A stretch of 64,000 nucleotides of DNA. Source: Variovorax paradoxus. GTDB taxonomy: Bacteria > Pseudomonadota > Gammaproteobacteria > Burkholderiales > Burkholderiaceae_C. The notes beneath the pieces were generated by a model. The model did no database searches. It worked only from the letters and a program-made list of their open reading frames with translations, and was not told the DNA's origin. The stretch lies in assembly GCF_902712855.1 (NCBI RefSeq), contig NZ_LR743508.1:1240001-1304000 (forward strand). Direction: 5' to 3'. Below, in pieces: positions 54,649-63,426 of the stretch. The position numbers and the translations under genes are program-made. Numbering within the stretch: the stretch's first letter is position 1; every line of letters begins with the position of its first letter.

Positions 54649-55213
54649 CTTCGCCCTGTTCCGGGCCATCAACGCCGGCGTCACGGTGCCGCCGTGGACG
54701 CTGGGCTTCGCCGAGTTCGCCTCCGACCTGATGCCGGCCCTGCTGATGCTCGCCATCGGCGCGGGCGCGCTCGTCAGCCGGCGCTGGCGCCACGCGCTGC
54801 TGACCGTGCTGGTGAGCCTTCTGGTGGTCTGGCTGCTGGTGCAGCTGATCCGCACCGTGGCGCCGATTCCGCGGCCCGCCTTCTACGGCCTGGGTGTCCA
54901 GTGGGTGCCGCAGGGCGTTCGCCCCGGCTTCCCGAGCCTGCATGCAGCCGGCACCTTCGCCGCGGCGTTCTCGCTCTGGTGCCTCCCCTCGCGCGTGCCG
55001 ATGTATGCGGCGCTGCTGGTGGCCGCCGTGGTGGGCTGGAGCCGCATGTACCTGGGCCTGCATTTCCCTTCGGACATCCTGGCGGCGGTGATGCTCGGTG
55101 CGCTGGTGTCGATCCTGGTGGAACGCGGCGTCAGCCGGCCCCTGTCGCTGCTTGCATCCGGTGCCCGCATCACCGCGCGCCGGCGCCAGAGACTGCGCCG
55201 CGCGCGAGCCTGA
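54605..55213 (+). CDS. PAP2-family phosphatase (BcrC/LpxT-like)
   Basis: 202 residues with about five helices. Motif 1 is a variant (RTVAPIPRPAFYG), motif 2 PSLHAAGTFAAAF and motif 3 GWSRMYLGLHFPSDI. Fits undecaprenyl-pyrophosphate or lipid A 1-phosphate phosphatases. ATG 54605 (AAGG just upstream) overlaps the preceding gene by 44 bp; ATG 54635 (MQDLDFALF) is an alternative that overlaps by 14 bp and starts nearer the domain. Confidence 0.9.
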   Translation: MPSINRPLPCMQDLDFALFRAINAGVTVPPWTLGFAEFASDLMPALLMLAIGAGALVSRRWRHALLTVLVSLLVVWLLVQLIRTVAPIPRPAFYGLGVQWVPQGVRPGFPSLHAAGTFAAAFSLWCLPSRVPMYAALLVAAVVGWSRMYLGLHFPSDILAAVMLGALVSILVERGVSRPLSLLASGARITARRRQRLRRARA

Positions 55214-55249
55214 ACACTGGCTGAACAGGGAGTTCAGGCTCCCTTCAGG
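55210..55249. promoter_or_regulatory. CTGAA/TTCAG repeat cluster before eptA
   Basis: CTGAAC at 55210 and 55221, then TTCAG at 55233 and 55244 (spacing 11, 12, 11). These are the same pentamer as in the 53857-53894 operator, on both strands. The block GTTCAGG followed by CTTCAGGCG is nearly the same in both places. The cluster overlaps the end of the PAP2 gene and stops 22 bp before the eptA ATG. Confidence 0.58.
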
Positions 55250-55270
55250 CGAACCTTCTAAATTCGCCGA

Positions 55271-57022
55271 ATGTCTGTTTCGCGTACCGCGGCCGTGCCC
55301 CTGCAGCACGTTGGTTCCTCCGAGTCCAAGGCGCCGCCTCTCCCTGCTTTCGGCAACCCGTGGCATCGCTTCGATGCCTGGTTGTCGCGTCCCCGTCCCG
55401 CCAGCACGGTGGTTCTGTGGCTGGGCCTCTACCTCGTGCTCACGACCAACTGGCCGCTGTGGAACGAACTGGCCCGCATCGGCGGCGCCCCCAGCACCTA
55501 CATGAGCACCATCGCCGCGATGAGCGTGCTCACGCTGTGCGGCACCGTGGCGCTGCTGTCGTTCACTGCCTGGTCGCGCTGGATGAAGCCGCTGTGGTTC
55601 GCCGTGGTGGTGCTGGCCGCGGTCGTGCAGCACTACATGCTCGAGTACCGCGTGGTGATGGACCCGACCATGATCGCCAACGCGATGCAGACCGACCCCA
55701 ACGAGGCGCGCGACCTGCTGAGCTGGCGTATGGCCTTCAACGTGCTCGTGGTGGCGCTGCCCGCCGGCTGGGCGCTCTGGCGCATGCGCATCGCGCCGAT
55801 GCGCTTCCTGTCGAAGCTGTGGCGCAACGTGGCGCTGCTGGCGCTCGCGGTGGTCGTGGCGCTGGCCGCGGCCGTTTCGATGAACCGCGAGCTCGCACCG
55901 CTGATGCGCAACAACGTGCATCTGCGCTACATGATGAACCCCATCGCGACGCTCTATTCGACGGGTGCGATGTTCATCAAGCCGCTGTTCAAGCGCAGCA
56001 GCAAGCTCATTCCGATCACCGCCGGCACGGCGCTCGGCGCAAGCTACGCCGCGCAGGCGAAGCCGCCGCTGTTCGTGCTGGTGGTGGGCGAGACCGCACG
56101 GGCCGACCACTTCGCGCTGAACGGCTACGCCCGCGACACCACGCCCGAGCTCGCGAAGCGCGGCGTGCTGAGCTACCGCGACGTGCATTCGTGCGGCACC
56201 AACACGCTGGCTTCGGTGCCATGCATGTTCTCCCCGCTGGGCAAGCAGGGCTACGAGTCGCGCAAGGACGAGTACGAAACGCTGGTCGACGTGCTGCAGG
56301 CTTCTGGCCTGGCCGTGTTCTGGCTCGACAACCAGGCCGGCTGCAAGGGCGTGTGCGTGCGCGTGCCCAATGCCTCGGCCTTCGACGGCCTGGATGCCGC
56401 GACGAAGAAGGCGCTGTGCGACGGCGACGAGTGCCTGGACGACGTGATGCTGAAGAACCTGGACGAGCGCATCGCCGCGCTGCCGGCCGAGCGCCGTGCC
56501 AAGGGTGTCGTCCTGGTCATGCACCAGATGGGCAGCCACGGCCCGGCCTACTACAAGCGCTCCGCGCCCGACGTGAAGCGCTTCCAGCCCGAGTGCAAGA
56601 CCAATGCGCTGGCCGAATGCGGCCACAACGAGCTGATGAACGTGTACGACAACTCCATCGTGCAGACCGACCGTTTCCTCGGCGAGACCATCGACTGGCT
56701 CAAGGCCCAGTCGAAGGCCTACGACCCGGCCCTGCTGTACGTGAGCGACCACGGTGAGTCGCTCGGCGAGTACGGCCTCTTCCTGCACGGCGTGCCGTAC
56801 AGCTTCGCGCCCGAGGCGCAGAAGCACGTGCCGATGGTGACGTGGTTCAGCGACGGCATGAGCGAGCGTCGCAAGCTCTCGCGCTCGTGCATGGAGGCGG
56901 GGCTCGACGCGCCGCTCACGCACGACAACCTCTACCACACGGTGCTCGGCCTGATGGACGTGACCACGCCCACCTACAAGCCGGCGCTCGATGCGCTGGC
57001 CTCCTGCCGCGGCAAGGCCTGA
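55271..57022 (+). CDS. eptA: Phosphoethanolamine transferase, EptA family
   Basis: 583 residues: five N-terminal membrane helices (to ~210) and a periplasmic alkaline-phosphatase-type domain. Catalytic features: VVGETARADHFALNGYAR near residue 272, the nucleophilic Thr in SCGTNTLASVPCMFS near 310, HQMGSHGPAYY and YVSDHGESLGEYGLFLHG, all metal ligands present. It adds phosphoethanolamine to lipid A, lowering charge and polymyxin binding. No Shine-Dalgarno precedes ATG 55271, while TTCTAAAT (a possible -10) lies at 55256-55263, so the mRNA may be leaderless. Confidence 0.95.
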   Translation: MSVSRTAAVPLQHVGSSESKAPPLPAFGNPWHRFDAWLSRPRPASTVVLWLGLYLVLTTNWPLWNELARIGGAPSTYMSTIAAMSVLTLCGTVALLSFTAWSRWMKPLWFAVVVLAAVVQHYMLEYRVVMDPTMIANAMQTDPNEARDLLSWRMAFNVLVVALPAGWALWRMRIAPMRFLSKLWRNVALLALAVVVALAAAVSMNRELAPLMRNNVHLRYMMNPIATLYSTGAMFIKPLFKRSSKLIPITAGTALGASYAAQAKPPLFVLVVGETARADHFALNGYARDTTPELAKRGVLSYRDVHSCGTNTLASVPCMFSPLGKQGYESRKDEYETLVDVLQASGLAVFWLDNQAGCKGVCVRVPNASAFDGLDAATKKALCDGDECLDDVMLKNLDERIAALPAERRAKGVVLVMHQMGSHGPAYYKRSAPDVKRFQPECKTNALAECGHNELMNVYDNSIVQTDRFLGETIDWLKAQSKAYDPALLYVSDHGESLGEYGLFLHGVPYSFAPEAQKHVPMVTWFSDGMSERRKLSRSCMEAGLDAPLTHDNLYHTVLGLMDVTTPTYKPALDALASCRGKA

Positions 57023-57030
57023 ACGCCGGG

Positions 57031-57612
57031 CTACTTCTTCTCGCGGGGCACGCGCCCCATCAGGAAGAACTCGTTGTTCGGCTGCATGCCGCTGAAGCTC
57101 GCGAGCCGGTTGCTCAGGCCGAAGAAGGCGGTGATGGCCGCGATGTCCCAGATGTCCTCGTCGTCGAAGCCGTGCGCATGCAGCGGCGGGAAGTCGCTGT
57201 CGTCGATCTCGTGCGAGCGGTTGCAGACCTTCATCGCGAAGTCGAGCATCGCGCGCTGCCGCGGCGTGATGTCGGCCTTGCGGTAGTTCACTGCCACCTG
57301 GTCGGCCACCAGCGGCTTCTTCTCGTAGATGCGCAGCAGCGCACCGTGCGCCACCACGCAGTACAGGCACTGGTTGGCTGCGCTGGTGGTGGTGACGATC
57401 ATCTCGCGGTCGCCCTTGGTGAGCGAGCCTTCCTCCTTCAGCATCAGCGCGTCGTGGTACGCGAAGAAGGCGCGCCACTCGGCCGGGCGACGTGCGAGGC
57501 CGAGGAACACGTTGGGCACGAAGCCGGCCTTCTCCTGCACGGCGAGGATCGCGGTGCGGATGTCTTCGGGCAGGTCCTTGAGTTCGGCGAGCGGGTAGCG
57601 GTTGGCGGTCAC
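57031..57612 (-). CDS. AhpD-like/carboxymuconolactone decarboxylase family peroxidase-related protein
   Basis: 193 residues from GTG 57612, chosen because AGGAGA is 6 bp upstream. The CxxC of AhpD-like proteins is in ANQCLYCVVAHGALL near residue 84, with the following His. FGLSNRLASFSG and NNEFFLMGR end the domain. Such proteins reduce peroxides with a thiol relay. Longer in-frame extension to 57714 is unlikely to be coding. Confidence 0.88.
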   Translation of the reverse strand: MTANRYPLAELKDLPEDIRTAILAVQEKAGFVPNVFLGLARRPAEWRAFFAYHDALMLKEEGSLTKGDREMIVTTTSAANQCLYCVVAHGALLRIYEKKPLVADQVAVNYRKADITPRQRAMLDFAMKVCNRSHEIDDSDFPPLHAHGFDDEDIWDIAAITAFFGLSNRLASFSGMQPNNEFFLMGRVPREKK

Positions 57613-57775
57613 GTGGTCTCCTGTGTTGTGCTTGCGGGGCGGCATTGAAAGCGTTCTGAAAGGCGAATTGCCGTTTCCATCATAGGCAAGCCGCCTTCCT
57701 ACAAGATGTTGCACGCGGTGTCGCGATGATCAGGCTTCGCATAACAACACGCGGTCTCGTTCCGCACAGAACGCG

Positions 57776-58516
57776 ATGAAAGACTTGTCGTATTCCGACC
57801 GGCGAGGGTTCCTGCGCCGGTCCATCGCCATCGTGCCGGCGGCCACGGCCTTCGGTGCCGGTGGCGTCACTGGCGCCGCGCTCGCGCAGGCCACCGCACC
57901 TGCTCCTGCCGCTGCACCCGCAGCCAGTCCGGGTGCCGCTTACAGCCCGGTCTATTTCAATGCCGACGAATGGAAATTCGTGCAGGCCGCCGTCGCCCGG
58001 CTGATACCGTCCGACGACACAGGCCCCGGTGCCATCGAGGCGGGTGTGCCCGAGTTCATCGACCGGCAGATGGAAGGCGCCTTCGGCCACGCTGCCACCT
58101 GGTACATGCAGGGCCCGTTCGTCGAGGTATCGCCATTGTTCGGCTACCAGAAGAAGATGCCGCCGCGCGAGGTGTACCGCGCCGGCATCGCCGCCACCGA
58201 TGCGCACTGCCGCAAGCAGTACGCCGACAAGCCTTTCGCGCAACTCTCCGCGGCGCAGCAAGACGAGGTTCTCAAGGGCCTGGAGGGCGGCAGCATCACG
58301 CTCGACGGCGTGGGCGCGACCGACTTCTTCGGCTTTCTGCTGCAGAACACGAAGGAGGGCTACTTCAGCGACCCCATCCACGGCGGCAACAAGAATGCCG
58401 CGGCCTGGAAGATGATCGGCTTCCCCGGCGCGCGTGCCGACTACGCCGACTGGGTCGACCGCCCCGGCGTCAAGTACAACCTGCCGCCGGTGAGCATCGC
58501 CGGCCCGCAAGGCTGA
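57776..58516 (+). CDS. Gluconate 2-dehydrogenase subunit 3 family protein (Tat-exported)
   Basis: 246 residues with a Tat signal (DRRGFLRRSIAIVPAATAFG), an Ala/Pro stretch and a subunit-3 domain (YFNADEWKFVQAAVARLIPSDD, GYFSDPIHGGNKNAAAWKMIGFPGARADYADWV). This small subunit helps export and assembly of the flavoprotein. First gene of a three-gene operon; 11 bp to the flavoprotein gene. Confidence 0.92.
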   Translation: MKDLSYSDRRGFLRRSIAIVPAATAFGAGGVTGAALAQATAPAPAAAPAASPGAAYSPVYFNADEWKFVQAAVARLIPSDDTGPGAIEAGVPEFIDRQMEGAFGHAATWYMQGPFVEVSPLFGYQKKMPPREVYRAGIAATDAHCRKQYADKPFAQLSAAQQDEVLKGLEGGSITLDGVGATDFFGFLLQNTKEGYFSDPIHGGNKNAAAWKMIGFPGARADYADWVDRPGVKYNLPPVSIAGPQG

Positions 58517-58527
58517 GGGCGCGCACC

Positions 58528-60300
58528 ATGGCAAACATCAAGAAACCCGGTGTCGACGCGGTGCTGGTCGGCTTCGGCTGGACCGGTGCCATCATGGGCA
58601 TGGAACTCACCGCCGCAGGCTTGAAGGTGCTGGCGCTGGAGCGCGGCGAGAACCGCGACACGCAGCCCGACTTCGCCTATCCGCGCATCACCGACGAACT
58701 GAGCTACGGCATCCGCGGCAAGCTGTTCCAGAACCTCTCGCGCGAGACCGTCACCATCCGCCACACGCCGGCCGACGTGGCCGTGCCGTACCGGCAGCTC
58801 GCCTCCTTTCTGCCCGGCGACGGCGTGGGCGGCGCGGGCGTGCACTGGAACGGCCACCACTGGCGCCCGCTGCCGAGCGACCTGCGCATCCGCAGCACCT
58901 ACGAAGAGCGCTACGGCAGGAAATTCATTCCGGAAGGCATGACCATCCAGGACTTCGGCGTGAGCTACGAAGAGCTCGAGCCGCACTTCGACCAGTTCGA
59001 GAAGATCTGCGGCACCTCGGGCAAGGCGGGGAACATCGGCGGCAAGATCCAGCCGGGCGGCAACCCGTTCGAGGGCGCGCGTGCCAACGAGTTTCCGCTG
59101 CCGCCGCTGGCCTCGGTCAACAGCGCGAAGCTGTTCGAGAAGGCCGCGCGCGAGCTGGGCTACCACCCGTTTCCGCAGGCCGCGGCCAACGCCTCGCGCG
59201 CCTACACCAACCCGCACGGCGCGCAGTTGGGCCCCTGCAACTTCTGCGGCTTCTGCGAGCGCTACGGCTGCTACATGTACTCCAAGGCCTCGCCGCAGAC
59301 GACGCTGCTGCCGGTGCTGATGAAGCGTCCAAACTTCGAGCTGCGCACGCGCTCGCACGTGCTGCGCGTGAACATGTCGCCCGATGGCAAGCGCGCCACC
59401 GGCGTGACCTACGTCGACGCCGAGGGCAACGAGGTCGAGCAGCCCGCGGACCTCGTGGTGCTGTGCGCCTACCAGCTGCACAACGTGCGGCTGCTGATGC
59501 TGTCGAACATCGGCAAGCGCTACGACCCCGCCACCGGCGAGGGCGTGGTCGGCCGCAACTACGCCTACCAGCTCAATGGCAGCGCGAGCCTGTTCTTCGA
59601 CAAGGAGCAGCCGATGAACCCGTTCGTCGGCGCGGGCGCGAGCGGCAGCGTGATCGACGACTTCGACGGCGACAACTTCGACCACGGCCCGCTCGGCTTC
59701 GTCGGCGGCGCCACCATCAACAGCATCAACACCGGCGGGCGGCCGATCCAACAGATGAGCCTGCCGCCCGGCGCTCCCGCCTGGGGCGCAGGATGGAAGA
59801 AGGCCGTGAAGGAGAACTATCTCTACATGGCCAGCGTGGGCAGCCAGGGTTCGGTGATGGCCTATCGCGACAACTACCTCGACCTCGACCCGACCTACAA
59901 GGACGTGCACGGCCAGCCCTTGCTGCGCATGACCTTCGACTGGAAGGACAACGACCTCGCGATGACGCAGTTCATCGGCACCAAGGTCGAGCAGATCGCC
60001 AGGGCCATGGGGCCGAAGCAGCTGAAGATGAACTTCCAGAAGGCCGGCGCGCATTACGACGTGCGCTACTACCAGTCGACCCACAACACCGGCGGCGCGC
60101 CCATGGGCACCGACCCGAAGACCAGTGCCGTCAACCGGTTCCTGCAGGTGTGGGACGTGCCCAACGTGTTCGTGATGGGCGCCAGCGCCTTCCCGCAGAA
60201 CTTCGGCTACAACCCGACCGGCATGGTGGGTGCCCTGGCGTACTGGTCGGCCAAGGCCATCCGCGAGCAGTACCTGAAGAACCCGGGAGCGCTGGCATGA
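58528..60300 (+). CDS. GMC-type flavoprotein subunit of a membrane sugar/alcohol dehydrogenase (gluconate dehydrogenase-like)
   Basis: 590 residues. FAD site DAVLVGFGWTGAIMGMEL near residue 10 and GAGVHWNGHHWRPLPSDL are typical of the gluconate/sorbose dehydrogenase group; the C-terminal active-site pair appears in QSTHNTGGAPMG (His) and NPTGMVGALAYW. A cysteine-rich block GPCNFCGFCERYGCYMY near residue 235 sits where FAD-dependent glucose dehydrogenase binds a 3Fe-4S cluster. Oxidises a sugar or sugar acid in the periplasm and passes electrons to the cytochrome subunit; exact substrate unknown. Confidence 0.92.
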   Translation: MANIKKPGVDAVLVGFGWTGAIMGMELTAAGLKVLALERGENRDTQPDFAYPRITDELSYGIRGKLFQNLSRETVTIRHTPADVAVPYRQLASFLPGDGVGGAGVHWNGHHWRPLPSDLRIRSTYEERYGRKFIPEGMTIQDFGVSYEELEPHFDQFEKICGTSGKAGNIGGKIQPGGNPFEGARANEFPLPPLASVNSAKLFEKAARELGYHPFPQAAANASRAYTNPHGAQLGPCNFCGFCERYGCYMYSKASPQTTLLPVLMKRPNFELRTRSHVLRVNMSPDGKRATGVTYVDAEGNEVEQPADLVVLCAYQLHNVRLLMLSNIGKRYDPATGEGVVGRNYAYQLNGSASLFFDKEQPMNPFVGAGASGSVIDDFDGDNFDHGPLGFVGGATINSINTGGRPIQQMSLPPGAPAWGAGWKKAVKENYLYMASVGSQGSVMAYRDNYLDLDPTYKDVHGQPLLRMTFDWKDNDLAMTQFIGTKVEQIARAMGPKQLKMNFQKAGAHYDVRYYQSTHNTGGAPMGTDPKTSAVNRFLQVWDVPNVFVMGASAFPQNFGYNPTGMVGALAYWSAKAIREQYLKNPGALA

Positions 60301-61718
60301 GCGCGCGGCGTGTGTACGGTGGCATCGCCGCGGCCGTGGTGTTGCTATGCGCCGGGGCATGGGCCGTGGCGCAGAAGGCCGATACGCCCGCTGCGGCCGC
60401 ATCCGCATCCGCACCGGCGTCGGCGTCGGCGTCGGCGTCCACCCCCGTTGCCATGGCAACCGGCGCGGCGGCCCCTGCCGCATCCACCGACCCCGTGCTG
60501 GAACACGGCCGTTACCTTGCGCGCGCCGGCGATTGCGTCAGCTGCCACACCGCGCCGGGCAAGCCCGCCTTCGGCGGCGGGCTGCCGATGAAGACGCCGT
60601 TCGGCACCATCGTCTCCACCAACATCACGCCCGACACCGAGGCCGGCATCGGCGCCTACACCGAGGCCGAGTTCGCCCGTGCGCTGCGCGAGGGCGTGGC
60701 CAGGGACGGCCATCGGCTCTACCCGGCGATGCCCTATCCGTCGTTCGCCCGCGTGAACGACGAGGACATGCGTGCGCTCTTCGTCTTCTTCCGCAACGGC
60801 GTCCAGCCTGTTGCGCAGAAGCCGCCGGCCACCGACCTGCCATGGCCCTTCAGCATGCGCAGCCTGATGATCGGCTGGAACTGGATCTACCTCGACAAGG
60901 GCGTGTACCAGAGCGACAGCGCGCGAAGCGCCGAGTGGAACCGCGGCGCCTACCTGGTCCAGGGCCTGGGCCACTGCGGCGACTGCCACACGCCGCGCAG
61001 CATGCTTGGCGGCGTGAAGGCGGCCAGCGACAGAAAGGGCGATGCGTTCCTGTCGGGCGCGGTCATCGACGGCTGGTACGCGCAGCCCCTGCGCCACACC
61101 GACCGGCCGACCATGGCGCAATGGCCCGCCGAGGAGATCGTGCAGTACCTGCAGACCGGCCGCACCAGTCACACGGCGGCCTTCGGCGCGATGGTCGACG
61201 TGGTGCAGAACAGCACGCAGCACTTGTCGACGCAGGATCTGCAGGCTGTGTCGGCCTACCTGAAGTCGCTGGGAGCGACGGAGGGCGCGCCAGCCGCAGC
61301 GTCGCCGGCTTCGCTGGTCGCCGCTGCCCCGAAGCATCCGGTGGCGCTCGCGCTGCGCAACGGCACTGTCGAAGGCAACAGCGGCGCGATGGTCTACCTG
61401 AACAACTGCAACGCCTGCCACCGTTCCGACGGCACGGGCGCCGACAAGACCTTTCCGGCGCTGGCCGGCAACAGCGTGGTGAACGCGAAGGACCCGACCT
61501 CGCTGATCCGCCTGGTGCTCGCAGGCTCCGCCATGCCGGCCACCTCGAAGGCGCCATCGCCCATCGCCATGCCCGACTTCGGCTGGCGCCTGAGCGATGC
61601 CGACGTGGCCAGCGTGCTGAGTTTCGCGCGTTCGAGTTGGGGCAACCGCGGCGAGCCGGTGACGGCCGATCAGGTCGCCAAGGTGCGCGACACGGTCAAG
61701 CCGGCGAAGAATCCGTAG
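60297..61718 (+). CDS. Triheme cytochrome c subunit of the flavocytochrome dehydrogenase
   Basis: 473 residues starting at ATGA overlap with the flavoprotein gene. An N-terminal signal/anchor (GIAAAVVLLCAGAWAVA) is followed by an Ala/Ser low-complexity stretch, then three heme c sites: CVSCH (80-84), CGDCH (227-231) and CNACH (371-375). Axial Met candidates are present in each domain. It carries electrons to ubiquinone. The Ala/Ser stretch is coded by GGCGTC tandem units at 60413-60440. Confidence 0.94.
   Translation: MSARRVYGGIAAAVVLLCAGAWAVAQKADTPAAAASASAPASASASASTPVAMATGAAAPAASTDPVLEHGRYLARAGDCVSCHTAPGKPAFGGGLPMKTPFGTIVSTNITPDTEAGIGAYTEAEFARALREGVARDGHRLYPAMPYPSFARVNDEDMRALFVFFRNGVQPVAQKPPATDLPWPFSMRSLMIGWNWIYLDKGVYQSDSARSAEWNRGAYLVQGLGHCGDCHTPRSMLGGVKAASDRKGDAFLSGAVIDGWYAQPLRHTDRPTMAQWPAEEIVQYLQTGRTSHTAAFGAMVDVVQNSTQHLSTQDLQAVSAYLKSLGATEGAPAAASPASLVAAAPKHPVALALRNGTVEGNSGAMVYLNNCNACHRSDGTGADKTFPALAGNSVVNAKDPTSLIRLVLAGSAMPATSKAPSPIAMPDFGWRLSDADVASVLSFARSSWGNRGEPVTADQVAKVRDTVKPAKNP
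60413..60440 (+). repeat. GGCGTC hexamer tandem repeat in the cytochrome gene
   Basis: Four near-perfect GGCGTC units code for the Ala-Ser linker behind the signal peptide. Slippage would alter linker length by two residues per unit. Confidence 0.8.
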
Positions 61719-62286
61719 CGTCTTCGCATGCCCCGCCGAACAGCGACGGACCTGCGCATTCGTTCGCGCAGGATGGCTTCGGTGCCTTGGCCGAGGGGGA
61801 GAGACGGCGGCTGCTTCGTGTCGCTGGCAACGCGGGACTGCACAAGGCGCCGGCATTTCCTCTCAGACCAGGCCGGTCCGCGCTGCTGCAGGCGTTGACC
61901 GGGAGTTCGCCATAGAGGCCATCGGTGTGGTGGCCGAGTGTGGCGTGGAGTGAGGCAAGCAGCGCTGCGGCAACATAACGTTCATTTCCTCTGCATGCTC
62001 GCTGGCGTTGTCCCTCGCGCCTGTCTCGCGGCAGTGTTGTGCTGATCCGCCGCCTCGGGCCTATGGTGGTCTCGGTGATGACGATGGGAGCCGGTCTCTG
62101 TTTGCGTGCAGTAGTGCCGTCAAGAGGCCGGAAACGCTGCTTCTGCCGGCGCTTCGATGGACGAAACACGACGAAGCTCGGATAGAACGGATTTGCATTC
62201 GCGCAGGGTGGCTCGCCCTTCGCACGAGAGTGCTAACCCATCCCATCCAGGTTGCTCAGAACCGTCTGATCGTTGCACTGCAGTTC
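61719..62286. other. 568-bp intergenic region, no supported gene
   Basis: Between the cytochrome gene and the LysR gene. Open frames on both strands (such as 61696-62169 minus) are Arg/Ser/Pro-rich, lack ribosome sites and read like chance frames in GC-rich DNA. GC and codon-like usage fall toward the right end. It must hold the LysR promoter; I see no strong -35/-10 or hairpin I can support. Confidence 0.5.
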
Positions 62287-63192
62287 ATGAACTTTCGACA
62301 GCTCAGATACTTCGTCGCCGTCGCGGAAGAGCTTCACTTCGGGCGAGCAGCAGCTCGGGTGCATATCTCACAATCGCCCTTGAGTCAGCAAATGAAGTTG
62401 CTGGAGAGGGATCTGGAGGTCGTCCTGTTCGAGCGTGACCGTCGCAAAGTCACGCTGACGCCGGCGGGTGCCGAGTATCTGAAACATGCCAGGAGCATTC
62501 TTGAAAGCGCGGAGATCGCCGCGCATTCTGCGCGGCAGGCAGGCCTGCGAGAGATCGGACCGATCCGGCTCGGCTACTCCGTCTCTGCCCTGTACTCCAG
62601 CGTGGTGCTGAACGCGATCGCTGAGTTCCGTCGCCTGCATCCTGGTATCACCATTCATTTCACAGAACCCACCACGCGCTGCAGCATTCGCGCATTGCTG
62701 GCCGGGGAAATCGACGGTGCCTTTGTGCGTGGACCCCTGCCTCGGCATGTCGATAGATGGGGCTCCGATCGCGTCATCCTGCTGGCCACCGAGCCGTTGC
62801 TCGTTGCAATTCCCAGGGACCACAGGTTGGCCCGGTTCTCGTCGATCTCGATTTCGGATCTTCAGGACGAACCGCTGCTCGCGATCTCAAATCGGCTCGG
62901 AACGGCGCTGAACGAACGGCTCGCACAGATTTTTTCGGATGAGAACCGTGAGCCGAAGGTGGTCATGGAAACGCAGGAGCTTTCATCGCTGCTGGGGATG
63001 GTCCGGGCCGGCGTTGGCGTGGCTATCGTGCCGGAGGCGGTGACGGAGCCACGGTCGATTCATGTGACCTTCAAGCCGCTCGACGCGCATGGAGCGCATA
63101 TCGAGCTCTACATGCTGCTTCCCAAGCGGATCCCCACGGCGATCAGCAGGCTGCGCGCCATTCTCCATGCGCAAAGAACGCGAAATGTCTAG
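62287..63192 (+). CDS. LysR-type transcriptional regulator
   Basis: 301 residues: HTH FGRAAARVHISQSPLSQQMKLLE near residue 19 and a LysR substrate-binding domain (RLGYSVSALYSS, GLTVAIVP-like GVGVAIVPEAVTEP). It resembles BenM/CatM-type regulators in the start MNFRQLRYFVAVAEELHFGRA. Its base composition is much less GC-rich than the rest of the window. The TAG stop is formed by the left CTAG flanking the MITE-like element. Confidence 0.93.
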   Translation: MNFRQLRYFVAVAEELHFGRAAARVHISQSPLSQQMKLLERDLEVVLFERDRRKVTLTPAGAEYLKHARSILESAEIAAHSARQAGLREIGPIRLGYSVSALYSSVVLNAIAEFRRLHPGITIHFTEPTTRCSIRALLAGEIDGAFVRGPLPRHVDRWGSDRVILLATEPLLVAIPRDHRLARFSSISISDLQDEPLLAISNRLGTALNERLAQIFSDENREPKVVMETQELSSLLGMVRAGVGVAIVPEAVTEPRSIHVTFKPLDAHGAHIELYMLLPKRIPTAISRLRAILHAQRTRNV

Positions 63193-63221
63193 GGCGTGTT
63201 CACACTATTTCTGGCGTCGCG
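63189..63221 (+). repeat. Left terminal inverted repeat of the MITE-like element
   Basis: 33 bp, starting CTAGGGCGTGTTCACACT and ending GGCGTCGCG. Its first four bases include the TAG stop of the LysR gene. Confidence 0.9.
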
Positions 63222-63426
63222 AAGGCCTGTCACGGCGGGCCAATCAAGGCGCGCGACGCCGCATGTGCGTATGCCCATGCAAGGAGCGCAACGCCGAGTG
63301 GCCCGCCGTGACAGGCCTTCCCTTCGGGTTGGCCGGCAAAGGGGCCGTCTGCGGCGTTGCCCGCGCTTGCAAGGCATCAGCCTTGCTGCGCACGCGCGCC
63401 TTGCAGCCAGCCCCTTTGCCGGCCAA

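Noticed and set aside
54596..57478. Long minus-strand open frame opposite the second PAP2 gene and eptA
   Set aside because: Composition typical of a shadow frame; the plus-strand genes have full catalytic motifs.
61696..62169. Minus-strand frame of 157 codons in the region after the cytochrome gene
   Set aside because: Low-complexity Arg/Ser/Pro/Ala translation, no start signal, overlaps the cytochrome stop; treated as non-coding.
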